Shown one piece after another: positions 1 to 10,452 of a stretch of 64,000 nt of DNA. Numbering within the stretch: position 1 is the first letter of the stretch; every line of letters starts with the position of its first letter. The position numbers were made by a program, and so were the translations under genes. Under the pieces are notes generated by a model, which did no database searches, was not told the origin of the DNA, and saw nothing but the letters and a program-made list of their open reading frames with translations. This DNA is from Datura wrightii (taxonomy: Eukaryota > Streptophyta > Magnoliopsida > Solanales > Solanaceae): positions 145,898,501-145,962,500 of the forward strand of contig JASDFA010000016.1 of assembly GCA_035772735.1 (NCBI GenBank). Direction: 5' to 3'.

Positions 1-2
1 TT

Positions 3-389
3 CTTAAACAAAGAATTCAAAATTCTTCTTCTGAAACCCTTGTCCGTTTTACTTCTGGAATCTGGAATTCTGCTCAGAAAAACTACTCAACTGTTAAAAA
101 GGAAGTTTTATCTATAGTGCTATGTATCACTAAGTTTCAAGACGACCTTGTTAACAAACAATTCTTACTTCGAGTAGATTGCAAATCTGCTAAAGAGATT
201 TTACAAAAGGATGTAAAAAACCTGGTTTCTAAACAAATTTTTGCTAGATGGCAAGCTCTACTATCTAGCTTTGATTTTGAAATCGAATTTATTAAAGGAG
301 AAAATAACTCTTTACCAGATTTTCTTGCAAGAGAATTTTTACAGGGAAACAATGAGGCCTTCCATAAGACCCAACAAACCGACACCTGA
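3..389 (+). pseudogene. Pararetrovirus ORF1 polyprotein, C-terminal RNase H end (partial)
   Basis: The last ~128 residues of the viral ORF1 polyprotein, open from the window edge to the TGA at 387-389. It covers most of the RNase H domain, which degrades the RNA strand of RNA:DNA hybrids during reverse transcription; the first catalytic motif DASDEGYGG lies just outside the window. The sequence ends in FHKTQQTDT, shared with the other copies. No stop interrupts this stretch, but the rest of the gene cannot be seen, so its integrity is unknown. ORF2 starts inside its last 38 nt. Confidence 0.8.
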
Positions 390-1602
390 AAGAAAGGTGC
401 CAACTGTCAAACCCTTTGCAAGGGTCCAAATGCCCACTGTGAGACCTGATCTCACCAACAAGTTTTCAGCCTTAGCTGAATTTCCCCAGCTTGCAGCACC
501 CTTACCACACCCGTCTTCTAGACTGGTGGACCTCAAAACTGGTAAACCGTTTGAAAAGGGAACATCTTCTTATCCTACCATTCAAACAAAAAATGATTAT
601 ACAATGAAGACCCCTGAGTCTTTTGTTGAAGCAGTTTGTCCTAAAACTCCTCTAAAAAATAAAGAAAAGGAGGAAACTTTCAATTTTATTTCTTTACAGG
701 TAATCCCTATACTTGGTTTGGACAAGAGTTATGAAAATTGCACCATTGATGCTCTTGTATCTCCCTGTTATCACAATAGGAATTTTGTGGATAATGATAA
801 TCCACTCAAAACCAGAAAATACTACGAAGCCATCCTGGTAGATACTGACTCTATCACTGTTGAACATTCAGTTTGCCCCAAAGGTGAAATAGCTTATTCC
901 AGATTTACCATTAAAAAGATCTGGACTCCTTTCGAATGGTTCACAAGCCATTTGCATACCCCCATCAATTTATCCTTCACACACCGTCCTCAAACCTACA
1001 ACTGGTATGATTACAAGGCGGCATGGTTGAATTTCGTGTTCGAACGACCAGGACACACTTGGTTTGTTAAGTACAGCCCTGACCTTACAAAATCTGTCAC
1101 TCCCAGGTGGTTCTATGAGTGGTGGAATTTATTTGGTGGAAGTAGAAAAATCCTCCCTCAGCAATTTCTCAAACGGCTAGATGAATACCTAGCTAAGGAA
1201 GAAATTACTACCCTTGCTGAACACATTAAAATGTGTAAATACTTTATCGCAAAAAGAATTTGCTATATTATTAGTTGGGAATTTTCAATTAATGAATTTG
1301 ACCGGATTAAACATCTTTGCAAAACGGTTAAAATTAAAGGTTGCACTCCCAAACCGATTTCACCCACTCCAGTAGGTGTCACACACTCCTCTCCAGGATC
1401 ATCCTCATCAAAGCTGCATTCAAAAAATGAGCTAAGAAGAAAGCTCAAAAAAGCCTTAGATGATCTGGAAAGTAAACCAGCAGATGAAGATGTCATTCAT
1501 CAACTAATCGAAGAAGCAACCTCTCAAGAAAGTGATAATGGAGATATGCTTCATCCGGAAGGAATTGCTAGGGCGTACATGGACCCTTATGATGACATGT
1601 AA
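352..1602 (+). CDS. Pararetrovirus ORF2 protein (416 aa, unbroken)
   Basis: The second viral ORF, read in the +1 frame relative to ORF1 from ATG 352, overlapping the ORF1 end by 38 nt. I do not recognise a catalytic domain. The N-terminus is basic and proline-rich (MRPSIRPNKPTPERKVPTVK), the centre is rich in aromatic residues (YNWYDYKAAW, GHTWFVKYSP, RWFYEWWNLFGG), and the C-terminus has a Ser-rich linker followed by a charged, probably helical segment (NELRRKLKKALDDLE). In caulimovirids a downstream ORF in this place is often a translation transactivator or a protein of unknown role. This is the only one of four ORF2 copies here without a frameshift, though expression is unproven. Confidence 0.7.
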   Translation: MRPSIRPNKPTPERKVPTVKPFARVQMPTVRPDLTNKFSALAEFPQLAAPLPHPSSRLVDLKTGKPFEKGTSSYPTIQTKNDYTMKTPESFVEAVCPKTPLKNKEKEETFNFISLQVIPILGLDKSYENCTIDALVSPCYHNRNFVDNDNPLKTRKYYEAILVDTDSITVEHSVCPKGEIAYSRFTIKKIWTPFEWFTSHLHTPINLSFTHRPQTYNWYDYKAAWLNFVFERPGHTWFVKYSPDLTKSVTPRWFYEWWNLFGGSRKILPQQFLKRLDEYLAKEEITTLAEHIKMCKYFIAKRICYIISWEFSINEFDRIKHLCKTVKIKGCTPKPISPTPVGVTHSSPGSSSSKLHSKNELRRKLKKALDDLESKPADEDVIHQLIEEATSQESDNGDMLHPEGIARAYMDPYDDM

Positions 1603-1911
1603 ATATGACCTTTCAAGAAGGGTAGAGATGCAAAGCATCAGAATTGCCTTTCTCGAAGAGGCATTTTACTATTCATGATAATGACCCATGAGGACTACAA
1701 AAGACAACTGCACATGGCCTTCTGAAAGAAGACATAAAACTTTACTTTACTTTAAATAAAATTTGATTCCATATGTCTTTACCTTTTGACAGATCAATCT
1801 AGACCGTCCACTTGTTTGCATCCTTTGAGAGCAAATATTTTTAGAGGTCTATATGAGACTCTCGAATTGTAATTCATAGGCATCAGAAATTTTACCCCAG
1901 AGAAATTTCTT
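1603..1911 (+). promoter_or_regulatory. Pararetrovirus intergenic region with decayed TATA box (copy 0)
   Basis: Non-coding DNA downstream of ORF2, homologous to the promoter regions of copies 1-3. The TATA element at 1850-1857 reads TATATGAG where the other copies have TATATAAG, so this promoter is probably weakened. The region is cut at ~1911, before the 74-bp repeats and primer-binding site found downstream in the other copies. Confidence 0.6.
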
Positions 1912-1993
1912 AAGTGTTGACAACTTGGTCTTAGTATTTGTTTTAAGTCTTTGTTTATTTTAATTTTTCTCTCTTTCGGATACCCTCATTGAC

Positions 1994-2257
1994 ATGACAT
2001 CTTGGAATATAAATGGTGGATACGCATATTTCGGCGAATCTTGCATGAATTGCGGAGGACCCCACTTGTGGAAAAACTGTAACACGTGCAATATATGTGG
2101 GTGTCAATATGGCCATTGGGGTGATTGTCCAAAGGCATATTCCCCTCCCCCAAGCCCCCGCTATGATCATTCTGTTGTTTTTGCTCACTTCACAATAGCA
2201 TGGAATAACAAAACTGGGGACAGTGTTCAATTTAAGTGTGGGGTGGGGAGTAGCTAG
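1994..2257 (+). CDS. Small Cys-rich (zinc-knuckle-like) ORF in element A
   Basis: An 87-codon ORF from ATG 1994. Residues ~17-45 hold two Cys/His clusters in tandem: CMNCGGPHLWKNC (Cx2Cx3Hx4C) and CNICGCQYGHWGDC (Cx2Cx5Hx3C). These resemble, but do not exactly match, the retroviral Cx2Cx4Hx4C knuckle. The last ~20 codons run into DNA homologous to the 3' untranslated region of F, so the C-terminus is probably not an evolved protein end. It occupies the place where F and B carry gag, suggesting a miniature nucleic-acid-binding product or a gag remnant. I do not recognise the family. Confidence 0.4.
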   Translation: MTSWNINGGYAYFGESCMNCGGPHLWKNCNTCNICGCQYGHWGDCPKAYSPPPSPRYDHSVVFAHFTIAWNNKTGDSVQFKCGVGSS

Positions 2258-4068
2258 GTGCTGGGACTTAGGCTCTAATCTGCTGTATGCTTTTTCCTTG
2301 GTTTGTATGTATGTTTGTGTTTTCCCTGTGGTGAACTGATTTGTGTTGTATGTGTATATATTTGTTTGTGTGGTTAATGATGTGTGTTATGAAAAGTTAT
2401 GGTTGCCAGTGTAAATATTTTGTAAATATTTTTTTTCTATCGAGATGATCGATATTTTTCAAAAAATTTCGCGAAAATATTTTGCACTTGTAAGTATTTT
2501 CTTTCTATCAAAATGATCGATGTGTTGCAAAAATTTTCGGTTTATATTTTGTTTGGGTTTCTCGGAGTTTGTTTTCGGTTCTTTTACCGAGAATAGTCCC
2601 ATTGAACCGATGTCATAGTTAGTGACCGTTCCCTATGATGGATGGATGACGACCGTCTTAAGGGAAATGTAGTCGATAGGAGTAGGATTTTAATTTGTTT
2701 TTAGTTTTTCTTTGGTGGATTGCATAAACGAACTGTAGTTGCTTTATGGTTGCAAAAATTTCGTTGCGTGTGTAACTAATGTTCAAAATGTGAAAATGAT
2801 TCGTTTGAAAGCATGCAATTTGGTAAATATGTTGAGTTACCTAGGCTATAGAATTTGATTCGATATGATTGAGGCTTAATTCTTGAATTCATGTAATTGG
2901 CTAATTCAAGAGTCTGTGAATACATCTTGATTCGAGCATGTGTATGTAGTGTGAAGTGAGGTATTGTTATTCCATGCTATTGTGAAGTGTCTAGAACTTG
3001 CCTGGTGTGTATACAAAACGAAATGAAAGAAGTGTAGTGTTGGAAAGGATGTAGGCATTCCTTTGTTTTAACCGAGAGTTCCCATTTTTTTTTCTTGTCA
3101 AACTCTACCCTTTTTATCTGTTGTATACCCTAGTCAGCCCGTTAAGCCTTTAGCTGGTTTCTTTCTTTCTTTTGTCCAAAATTGTATAAACTAAGCTTTA
3201 TTCCTTCTTTTCATTAGCCTTAAAGTCTATACAAAACTCTTAAGCGCTTACAAAGAAAAGAAAATTTTTCCCAAAGTGTCAAAAAGTGAAAAGAGTGAAA
3301 AGAAAAAGAAAAGCAAAGTGAGGAAAGAAAAGATGATGTGGAAGAGGCACTTGTGATAATTAAATGATATTGAGGGTACATGAAAACCCTTTGCTTTGTG
3401 TCGAGTATGTTTGATGACAGGGGCTGTACGAAAGTAAACCAGTATGAATGGGAGAAAAAGAGAAAAGAGAGGAACAGTGTCCATGAGTCGATGGGAATGT
3501 GTTAAAAAGGCGCTTAAGGATGCTAGCGACTATTATTGGCTAATCCAATATATACTAGTTCCATAGCCCCGTTACAACCCATTAAAGTCCTACGTGATCC
3601 TACATTGCATTTCTTTATATTAGTGGAGTAATACACTAAGGGCAAGCCTATGGGTCATGACATGATGCATGTGAATTCTTTTGGGAGAGAGAGTGAAATT
3701 AATTTCTACATGCCCCTACGTGAATGTTTGTGTGTTGCATGAACATAAAGGGGAAGATTCTCTTGAGTTGTGAGGGCACATACTTGATGAAAGATTGATT
3801 TTCGTGTCGGATATCTTGACTAGTTGATTTGCATGAGTTTGCCGATATCGAGAGTCGATTCTTAAAGTCTAGGAAGTCTTGATGTATGAAAGGTCATTGC
3901 ATTGTAAGACCATGCATGTTTTCTTGATGATTTGCAAAAAAAAAAATTGAATACTCGGTATGACAGTAGCGTAAATTGTTGCACCATAGTGACAAAGGTT
4001 ACGATGTAATTTGCGTGAGCTGTGTATGTGTTGTTCGAGGACGAACAAGGATATAAGTGTGGGGTAAG
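2258..4068 (+). other. Element A 3' non-coding region and polypurine tract
   Basis: No gene seen. AT-rich DNA collinear, in reverse complement, with the 3' non-coding region of F (51564-53400) and partly with B (10453-12000). Shared landmarks are the ...ccgagaatagtcccattgaaccgatg block near 2590 and the terminal purine-rich aagtgtggggtaag (to 4068), the likely primer for plus-strand DNA synthesis, directly before the LTR. Confidence 0.7.
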
Positions 4069-5516
4069 TGATCTTGGGCAGATTTATATGCCCAAGTGAT
4101 ACTCAAACGTATCATTTTCGCCTTGTTTGTTGTGCAATGTGTATATATTCTCATTTAGTTGGTAATAAAATGCGAATTTATACTAACAAACATGATTAGC
4201 ATTTGTTTTGCAGGTAAATATGATTTTTAGGAGCTAAAATGCATGTTGGAACTATATCGGAGTTGGACTTGGATGCGAGCGTGGAAAAGACATTGGAATG
4301 CACAAATTATAGGGGCTCCGCGATGGAGCCGTGCCACGCTACCATCGCGGAGGCACACTGCCTGGGGAGGAAATAAAATGGCAATTTCTAGTGTGGCCTC
4401 GTGATAGCTCCGTGGCACGGAGATAGGCCTCCGCGTTGGCCTCCGTGCCATATTGAGGCTATTTTACCAAACCCTGGAATTCCAGTGAAGGTCCGCGTCC
4501 ACGCCGTGTCATGGAGGCAGTGCTCCGCGTTGGCCTCCGTGACACGTTGCTTGTTATTCCGGGAAAATTTTTCCACTAGTATAAATAGCACACTTAGGTT
4601 TATTTTAATCAGTTTTTAGTTTTTAGACTGAGTTCAGACTTGGTGGAGCAAGGACGTGGGTTAGCAGCAGTTGAGGGACGAAAAAGCTAAGGGATTTCTT
4701 CTCTTCCTTTCTTCTTTCAATCAATTGTATGTATGATTTACACTTGTTTTAGGATGATCAATCCACAAATGAGTGGCTAATTCTCTTCCGTGCTAAGGTT
4801 TTGAACATGTGTAGTGAATTTTGATTGTAAATGATATGGTTTTCTTCTTCTTCTTTCATGTTGTTCTATTAATTCTTGTTCTTACTGCATTAGTGCTTGG
4901 CCGACATTAATGTACATCTAAAAAGTTCAATTTCACTCGAGAGAGCAAGAAATTGGAAAGTTGTGAATTAATAGGGTATTGTTCTTAACTTGATTTGGGA
5001 AAATTGGGTTTTGATGTGCTTTCCTGATAGAAATATACTTGAAAGCCATATTAGTCAATTTAGGAACCGGAATTGTATTGCTAGGTCGTAAATTGCATCT
5101 GATCACAGAAATGTAGACGAATGGTTTATGATTCTTAAGTGAAATTAAATACGAGAGTTTTAATTTCTAGGCTACTGTTCTTGGCTAGCAACATGAAGAA
5201 GAGATTAACCGAATTATTATTATAATCGTATTCATTACTTGTTATTAACCTTGGCATGCTCATATCCATAGTTTAAATTCACAGTAAATAATTGTTAATA
5301 GTTTTAGTATATATTTTATAAACAAAAACTCATTTAACTGTTGGTTACGTTGTTGTTAGCATAATTAGAAGTAAGATAAGAATATAGTATACTTAGGCAA
5401 ATTTTACATATCCTGAGCCTCCTTGGATCGATACTTGGCTTACTTAGCCACTTTATTACTTGTTTGACCACGTGCACTTGCGTGTCGGTTTATAACCCCA
5501 ACCAAAGCACCGAACA
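4069..5516 (+). repeat. Element A 3' LTR (~1448 bp)
   Basis: Begins TGATCTTGGGC and ends CCGAACA, the reverse complement of the F LTR layout (TGTTCGG...AAGATCA). It holds the GC-rich palindromic module at ~4305-4545 and the conserved AT-rich half that precedes the terminus. A 5-bp target duplication cannot be tested because the 5' end is missing. Confidence 0.8.
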
Positions 5517-5784
5517 GACAACACTGATTTTTTCAAGCTCTATATCTACAATTTTTTTACAAGTATGAGCATATCATATCTAACGGGTACTCAAACTTCC
5601 ATGAAAGTTTCATGAACCAAATAGACAAGCACAAAGACCTTTGGGACCACTTAATGCCTTTCCCTAAGATGTACATTACCCCGTCTATCATCGGGAAACA
5701 TCAAATGCCCAATTCAACCCTATATTATCAACTCAATTTCACAACTCTTTAATAATTCACTCAAAACATCAAATTTCACATCCA
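5517..5784. other. Unassigned DNA between elements A and D
   Basis: About 270 bp of AT-rich DNA with no ORF and no similarity I can see to the other elements in the window. It ends at the TTAGT duplication of D, so before D inserted it was contiguous with 63850-64000. Confidence 0.5.
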
Positions 5785-5789
5785 TTAGT
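5785..5789. repeat. Target-site duplication of element D, left (TTAGT)
   Basis: The five bases before the D 5' LTR (TGTAATACCC...) are TTAGT. The same five bases follow the end of the D 3' LTR at 63845-63849, ~58 kb away. This supports one insertion of D that later took in all the other elements. Confidence 0.8.
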
Positions 5790-8080
5790 TGTAATACCCT
5801 GAAAGTGCCTAAGAGTAGACCCCGGAGCTAAAAGTTGAAAACTTCTGAAACTGGGAAAATATCACAGAATGGGCGATGTGATGACTCATGGTATCAAACC
5901 ACGGGTCATTTTATGCAATCGTGTTCATAGGAATTCCTGGTGGCAGTGGACACAACGGGCGATGAAAGGACTCATTGCTTGGAACAACGAGTCATTGTTG
6001 GTAGTCATAGGAAAAGCTGGGCTTAGTAGTTGGGGATGCAATGGGTCGTCCAATGACTCGTGGTGAGAAGTGACGACCCGTGGTCACTAGTCGTCGATTG
6101 GTTACAGGAAATTCCACTGCATGTAATGGATCATGACAATGACTCGTTCGAAGCAACCACGAGTTGTTGTGATGCTCGTGGTTATGAGGTTCAGTTTTGT
6201 GAAGGGGACAAACAACGGTCGACTTAACGATCCATTGGACTAAAGGACGAGTCATCTTATCTATCCGTGGTTCAATTCCGGAGGCTACTTCTCATTAGTG
6301 CTTATGATGGGCCATACCACGAGTCGTCGTCCCTTCCAACGATTCATTGGTGCGACTCGTTGGACCGACCTGGACAGTTTTCAGGAAAGATTCATTAAGG
6401 GAGTTTTCGACTTTTTCATGTTATAAGACACTAAACTACGTCGTTTTAGCTTATGAAAGGTGGATTTTTAGAGGGATAATCTATTCTATGTCCTCATTCA
6501 TGCATGCAAGAGTATAGAGAGGTGATCAATGGGTTATTTAAGGCTTCCCTCTTCAAATCCTTCCAATTCCTTCTTGGGCATTCAAGGGAGAGTAAGAATC
6601 AGTTATTTTCAGGTATGTAGGGTTAAGAATGGGTGTTTTATTTCACACCCATGCCCATTCTCTATTAATTCATGAAAATCTATCAAGAATCTCATGGGAT
6701 TTTAATTCAAATCTTGTGGAATTTTAATTATTTACCAATGGGTATTTTAAAATTGTGATTTAAATTAAATTTTATGAATTTTGATAAGATTTTACAACTA
6801 TTTTGATTATCAAATTATTGATTTCTATTTCTACTAAATTAAGCCTAATTATGTAATATCTATGATGAATCGATTTATGATCTTCTCTTCAATTGTTGAT
6901 ATTTACTAACCCATAATGATTTATAATTTGATATATGAATTTATTCGATTTTCCATCATTATTTGAGGATCTACAAGTTACATGTATGATCTACTAGTAT
7001 GCATGGATCCTATGATTTATGAATTGATGTTTTGGCCGACTAACGGGCCTTGATTCATGGCTTGTTCAATTATTTACAACCATGTTTATGATTATCATGA
7101 TTTAACTATCCCATGAACTCATGCATATTATACTATTAGCACTATATATGTTTTAGGAGTAATATCGAACACCGAGTAGGTTTGTGGCTCAGGTTCTGCC
7201 CTAGACCTCATAAACTACGTGACACCGTTGGTATGTTGGGACCTCCCTTGTGACTGTACCCGGCCCGGTTGGCTGTCTTCATGGTGATATCTCACTTTCA
7301 TGGTTCTACCCTTGGCAAGGTACGAACGGCCTCCCGACAAGGTTTATAAGTCGGGCTCTATGTGTTCTCATATTGGGTATGTCGGTTAAGAGAAGTCTTC
7401 CACTGTTCCTCATGATTTATGAATGATCATTATTATGTACTTTGGCTCAAGTCATGTTAAATAAAGCTTTTCTCCTATGATTATGATTACGTTTGTACTA
7501 TGAATATTTTGAAAACCTTGAGGCTTATGTTATGTTACGATGTTTACGATATGAGCATGATGTCCTACTCTTATGATTATTTATGAGCTTTTATATATTT
7601 TAAATGTCCATTTTACTTACCTTGCATACTCGGTACATTCCACATACTGACCGTATACTTTCTATGTTGTATCTTCTTATGATATAGGTTCCGGCTCTTA
7701 GGCTCAACCTCATATATAGACTCCCTTTAGAGTGTTCTTTCAGCTTACTGGTGAGTCCTCATGTTCCGAGGGAAGTTGACACATACTCATGCTACTTTAT
7801 GTTTCAGTACTTGTCAGGTTAGTTGGGGGTGTTGTCCCATCAATGCATCATATGTAGTAGAGGCTTTCAGACAGGGTGTAGTACTCAGCCTGTGTATGTC
7901 TAGTGATTTCGTATGTCATGATATTCTATGTCATGTTTATGTTTCCGCTATGTTTTTTTAATGTTTAGTCTTCCGCTTAATGAGAGTGAAGTTAGTTGTC
8001 CTGATGCCATGGGTCGACTTGAGGCCTCTCAGGGTTCCTTGTCTAGTGTTTACGATCTGGGTCTACTCTCGAGTCATGAA
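5790..8080 (+). repeat. Element D 5' LTR (~2.29 kb)
   Basis: Starts TGTAATACCCTG and ends near tcatgaaa (8073-8080), where the 3' LTR has TTGTGACA. Its parts align with 42010-42597 and 62140-63844 and, reversed, with the E LTRs. The region 5865-6365 has many degenerate copies of a short motif like CGACTCGTGG. No gene is seen in it; the ORFs at 5869-6066 and 7761-8143 are not conserved as proteins. Confidence 0.85.
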
Positions 8081-8084
8081 AAAC

Positions 8085-8100
8085 TTTATATCAAAGCCAT
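8085..8100 (+). other. Element D primer-binding site (decayed tRNA-Met type)
   Basis: TTATATCAAAGCCATG just after the 5' LTR matches the usual TGGTATCAGAGCCATG at 13 of 16 positions. It would pair with the 3' end of initiator tRNA-Met to start minus-strand DNA synthesis. The three mismatches fit an old, inactive copy. Confidence 0.65.
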
Positions 8101-8291
8101 GGGTTTGAAGGGTCCTAGGGTGTCTGAAATCCTTGTTAAGTAAGGTCTTCTTTCATGAGTGTGAAGCGCGCCACACCTATGATGAAGAGGCTACGAGATG
8201 TTTAGGAAATGTTCCCTTCTTTCATGATCTATGTCGTTCGATGAAAAGGCCTTCTATTCTTCTAATTCATGCTAATCACGATTGCAGAATC

Positions 8292-9026
8292 ATGAACCCC
8301 GGAAGAATGAATGGCAGGAGGAATGGAAACGGTGAAGGCCACGAAGATGGAAATGATCATGGGCATCAGCAGGCCCCACCTGTTATGGAGCACCAGGCAC
8401 CAGAGACAGTTGCCCACACTGAGTCTCGTGTAGCTATCCAGATGTTAGCGCAGGCCTTGACTGCTCAGGACAACCAATAGGCTGTTGCGCATATCCCACA
8501 AAATGGCACAGCGGCAGCGGCTCGGATTAGAGACTTCTTGAGGATGAACCCTCCAAAGTTCCTCGGGTCCAAGGTGGATGAGGACCCGCATGATTTCGTC
8601 GAGGAGATTCTTAAGATCACCTAGGTTATGGGGGTGACCAATGGAGATTGTGTTGATTTTGCCTCCTATCAGCTAAAGGGGGTGGCTCACATATGGTTCA
8701 AACAATGGAGAGATGCTAGGGCAGTGGGTGCAGGCCCTATCGGTTGGGAAGAGTTCCACATAACATTCTTGGATCGATTCTTTCCTCGGGAGATGAGGAA
8801 GCAAAAGGCGGCCGAGTTTGTTAACTTGAAGCTGGGTAACATGTCAGTTTAGGAATATCAATTGGAGTTCACCCGACTATCTAGATATGCACCTGAGTTG
8901 GTGGTAGACCAGAGGACTCAAGTGAGTCGATTTGTGCACGGGGTGGCGGACTACTTGGATGAGGATTATAGGATTGCCATGTTGCATCAGGACATGGATT
9001 TTCCCTGTATCATTTTTCATGCTCAG
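8292..9026 (+). pseudogene. Element D gag (broken, interrupted by element B)
   Basis: Chromovirus gag, the particle-forming protein, starting MNPGRMNGRRNG at ATG 8292. The retrotransposon gag core is clear: FLRMNPPKFLGSKVDEDP, then VAHIWFKQWRD and FLDRFFPREMRKQKAAEF. Three in-frame TAG codons interrupt it (near 8478, 8622 and 8850), each where CAG is expected, so they look like C-to-T changes. The frame is cut at 9026 by the LTR of element B, and the zinc knuckle is lost. Element E's gag (49733 minus) is the homologous copy that continues past this point. Confidence 0.85.
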
Positions 9027-10452
9027 TGTTCGGTCTGTTTGTTATATGGGTATATAACTACACGCAAGTGCACGTTGTCGAACAAGTAGTAAAGTGGCTT
9101 AAGTAAGCCAAGTATCGATCCTACAGGGACTGGGATGAAGTGCAATCTGCTCAAGTGTACTATATTTCAATTCTAAAAATGCAGACAACAGTGTAACCAA
9201 GAGTTTGATATTTTTGATTTCTAATAATTATGCTAAGTCTAAAACAATTATCTAATGTGAGTCTGAACTATGAATGTGAGCATGCTGAGGTTAAACGAAC
9301 ATGTAATGAAATTAATTGTCGATATAATTTGGTTACCCTTTTCCTTCGGTTGCTAGTCAAGAATTATTGCTAAGGGATTAAAACTCTCGTATTAAACCCT
9401 ACTTAAGAATCATGAACCATCCACCTACATTTCTGTGATTAAATGCAATTCATGTTCTAGACATACAAAACCGATTCCTAAATTGACTAATACGACTTTC
9501 AAGTATATTTCTATCCTGAAGGTAAATCAATTCTCAATTTTCCCAAACTAAGAAAGGATCATATCCTATTAATTCACAACTTTCCAATTTCTTGCTTTCT
9601 CGAGTGAAACCGGACTTTTTAGATATACATTAACGTAGGCCACACATTAATGCAGTAAGAACAAGAATCAATAGAACAACCATGGAAGAAAAGATGAAAA
9701 ACCAATTTAATCAACAATCACATTTCAATACAACTGTTCTTAACCTTATCAAGAAGAGGAATTAGCCACTCATTTGTGGATTAAACATCGTTAAATGAGT
9801 GTTAAACATACAAGCAATTGAATACAAGAAGAAGGAAAGAGAGAAAAACCCTGATAATTTCGTCCCCTCAACTGCCTGTAACCCACGTTCTTGCTCCACC
9901 AAGTCAGAATCTTGAAAAATGAACCTAAGTGTTCTATTTATACTAGTGGGAATTTTTCCCGGAATAAAAAGCAACGTGTCACGGAGTGCATCGCGGAGCA
10001 CTGCCTCCATGACACGCTACCGACGCGGACCCTCACTGGAAACTGGGGGTCCAGGAAATAAGGCCCAACGTGGCACGGCGTGCAACGCGGAGCCAGGCCA
10101 CCGTGCCACGGACCCATCGCGAACCCTCTCTGGAAATTGGGCAAAAATTCCCTATCCAGGCAGAAGGCCTCCGCGATGGCAGCGTGAGACAGCTCCATCG
10201 CGGAGCCCCTTTATTTTGTGCTTTCCAATGCCTTGTCCCTTGCTCACATCCGAGTCCAACCCCGATATCTTCTAACATGCATTTTAGCTTCCCGAAATTA
10301 CATTTTTCCTGCAAAACAATGCTAATCATGTTGGTTAGTATAAATTCACATTTTATTACCAATTACATGAGAATGTATAAACATTGATAGATAAACAAGA
10401 CTAAAATGACACCTTTGAGTATCACTTGGGCATATAAATTTGCCCAAGATCA
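9027..10452 (-). repeat. Element B 3' LTR (~1426 bp)
   Basis: Runs TGTTCGGTCTG...CCCAAGATCA on the + strand and aligns with the C LTR at 37726-39147 and the truncated B 5' LTR. It contains the GC-rich palindromic module at ~9975-10205. The ORFs on both strands here are not conserved between LTR copies and are not called as genes. Confidence 0.85.

Larger units (their letters stand above)
1..1911 (+). mobile_element. Endogenous pararetrovirus copy 0 (3' part)
   Basis: This is the 3' part of an integrated caulimovirid genome, cut by the left window edge. It holds the end of ORF1 (RNase H), a whole ORF2 and the first ~300 bp of the intergenic region including the promoter. It aligns with the ends of copies 1 and 2 with only scattered substitutions. 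Viral similarity stops shortly after the shared run ccccagagaaa near 1904, where copies 1 and 2 continue for several hundred bases. The next bases (ttaagtgttgacaacttgg) match the leader of the F/B retroelement family, so 1904-1911 is a virus/retrotransposon junction. Confidence 0.9.
1912..5516 (+). mobile_element. Element A: short non-autonomous member of the F/B LTR family
   Basis: A + strand retroelement remnant. About 30 bp of leader (from ~1906; the match is to 58466-58490 in reverse) is followed by ~250 bp of unique DNA with a Cys-rich ORF, then ~1.85 kb of 3' non-coding DNA that matches F (53400-51564 reversed) and a complete 3' LTR at 4069-5516. There is no gag, protease, second ORF, reverse transcriptase or integrase. 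The 5' LTR is absent because the viral copy 0 abuts the leader. It is either a deletion derivative or a distinct small subfamily. Confidence 0.75.

Noticed and set aside
3248..3484. ORF on the minus strand in element A's 3' region, with counterparts at 11127-11330 and 52151-52399
   Set aside because: These are low-complexity Phe/Leu/Ser readings of A/T-rich tracts, with differing lengths and frames in the three homologous copies.
9919..10387. Overlapping ORFs on both strands in the B, C and F LTRs (for example 38582-38914, 59415-59846)
   Set aside because: They fall in the GC-rich palindromic module, which is open in several frames; the reading frames shift between LTR copies.
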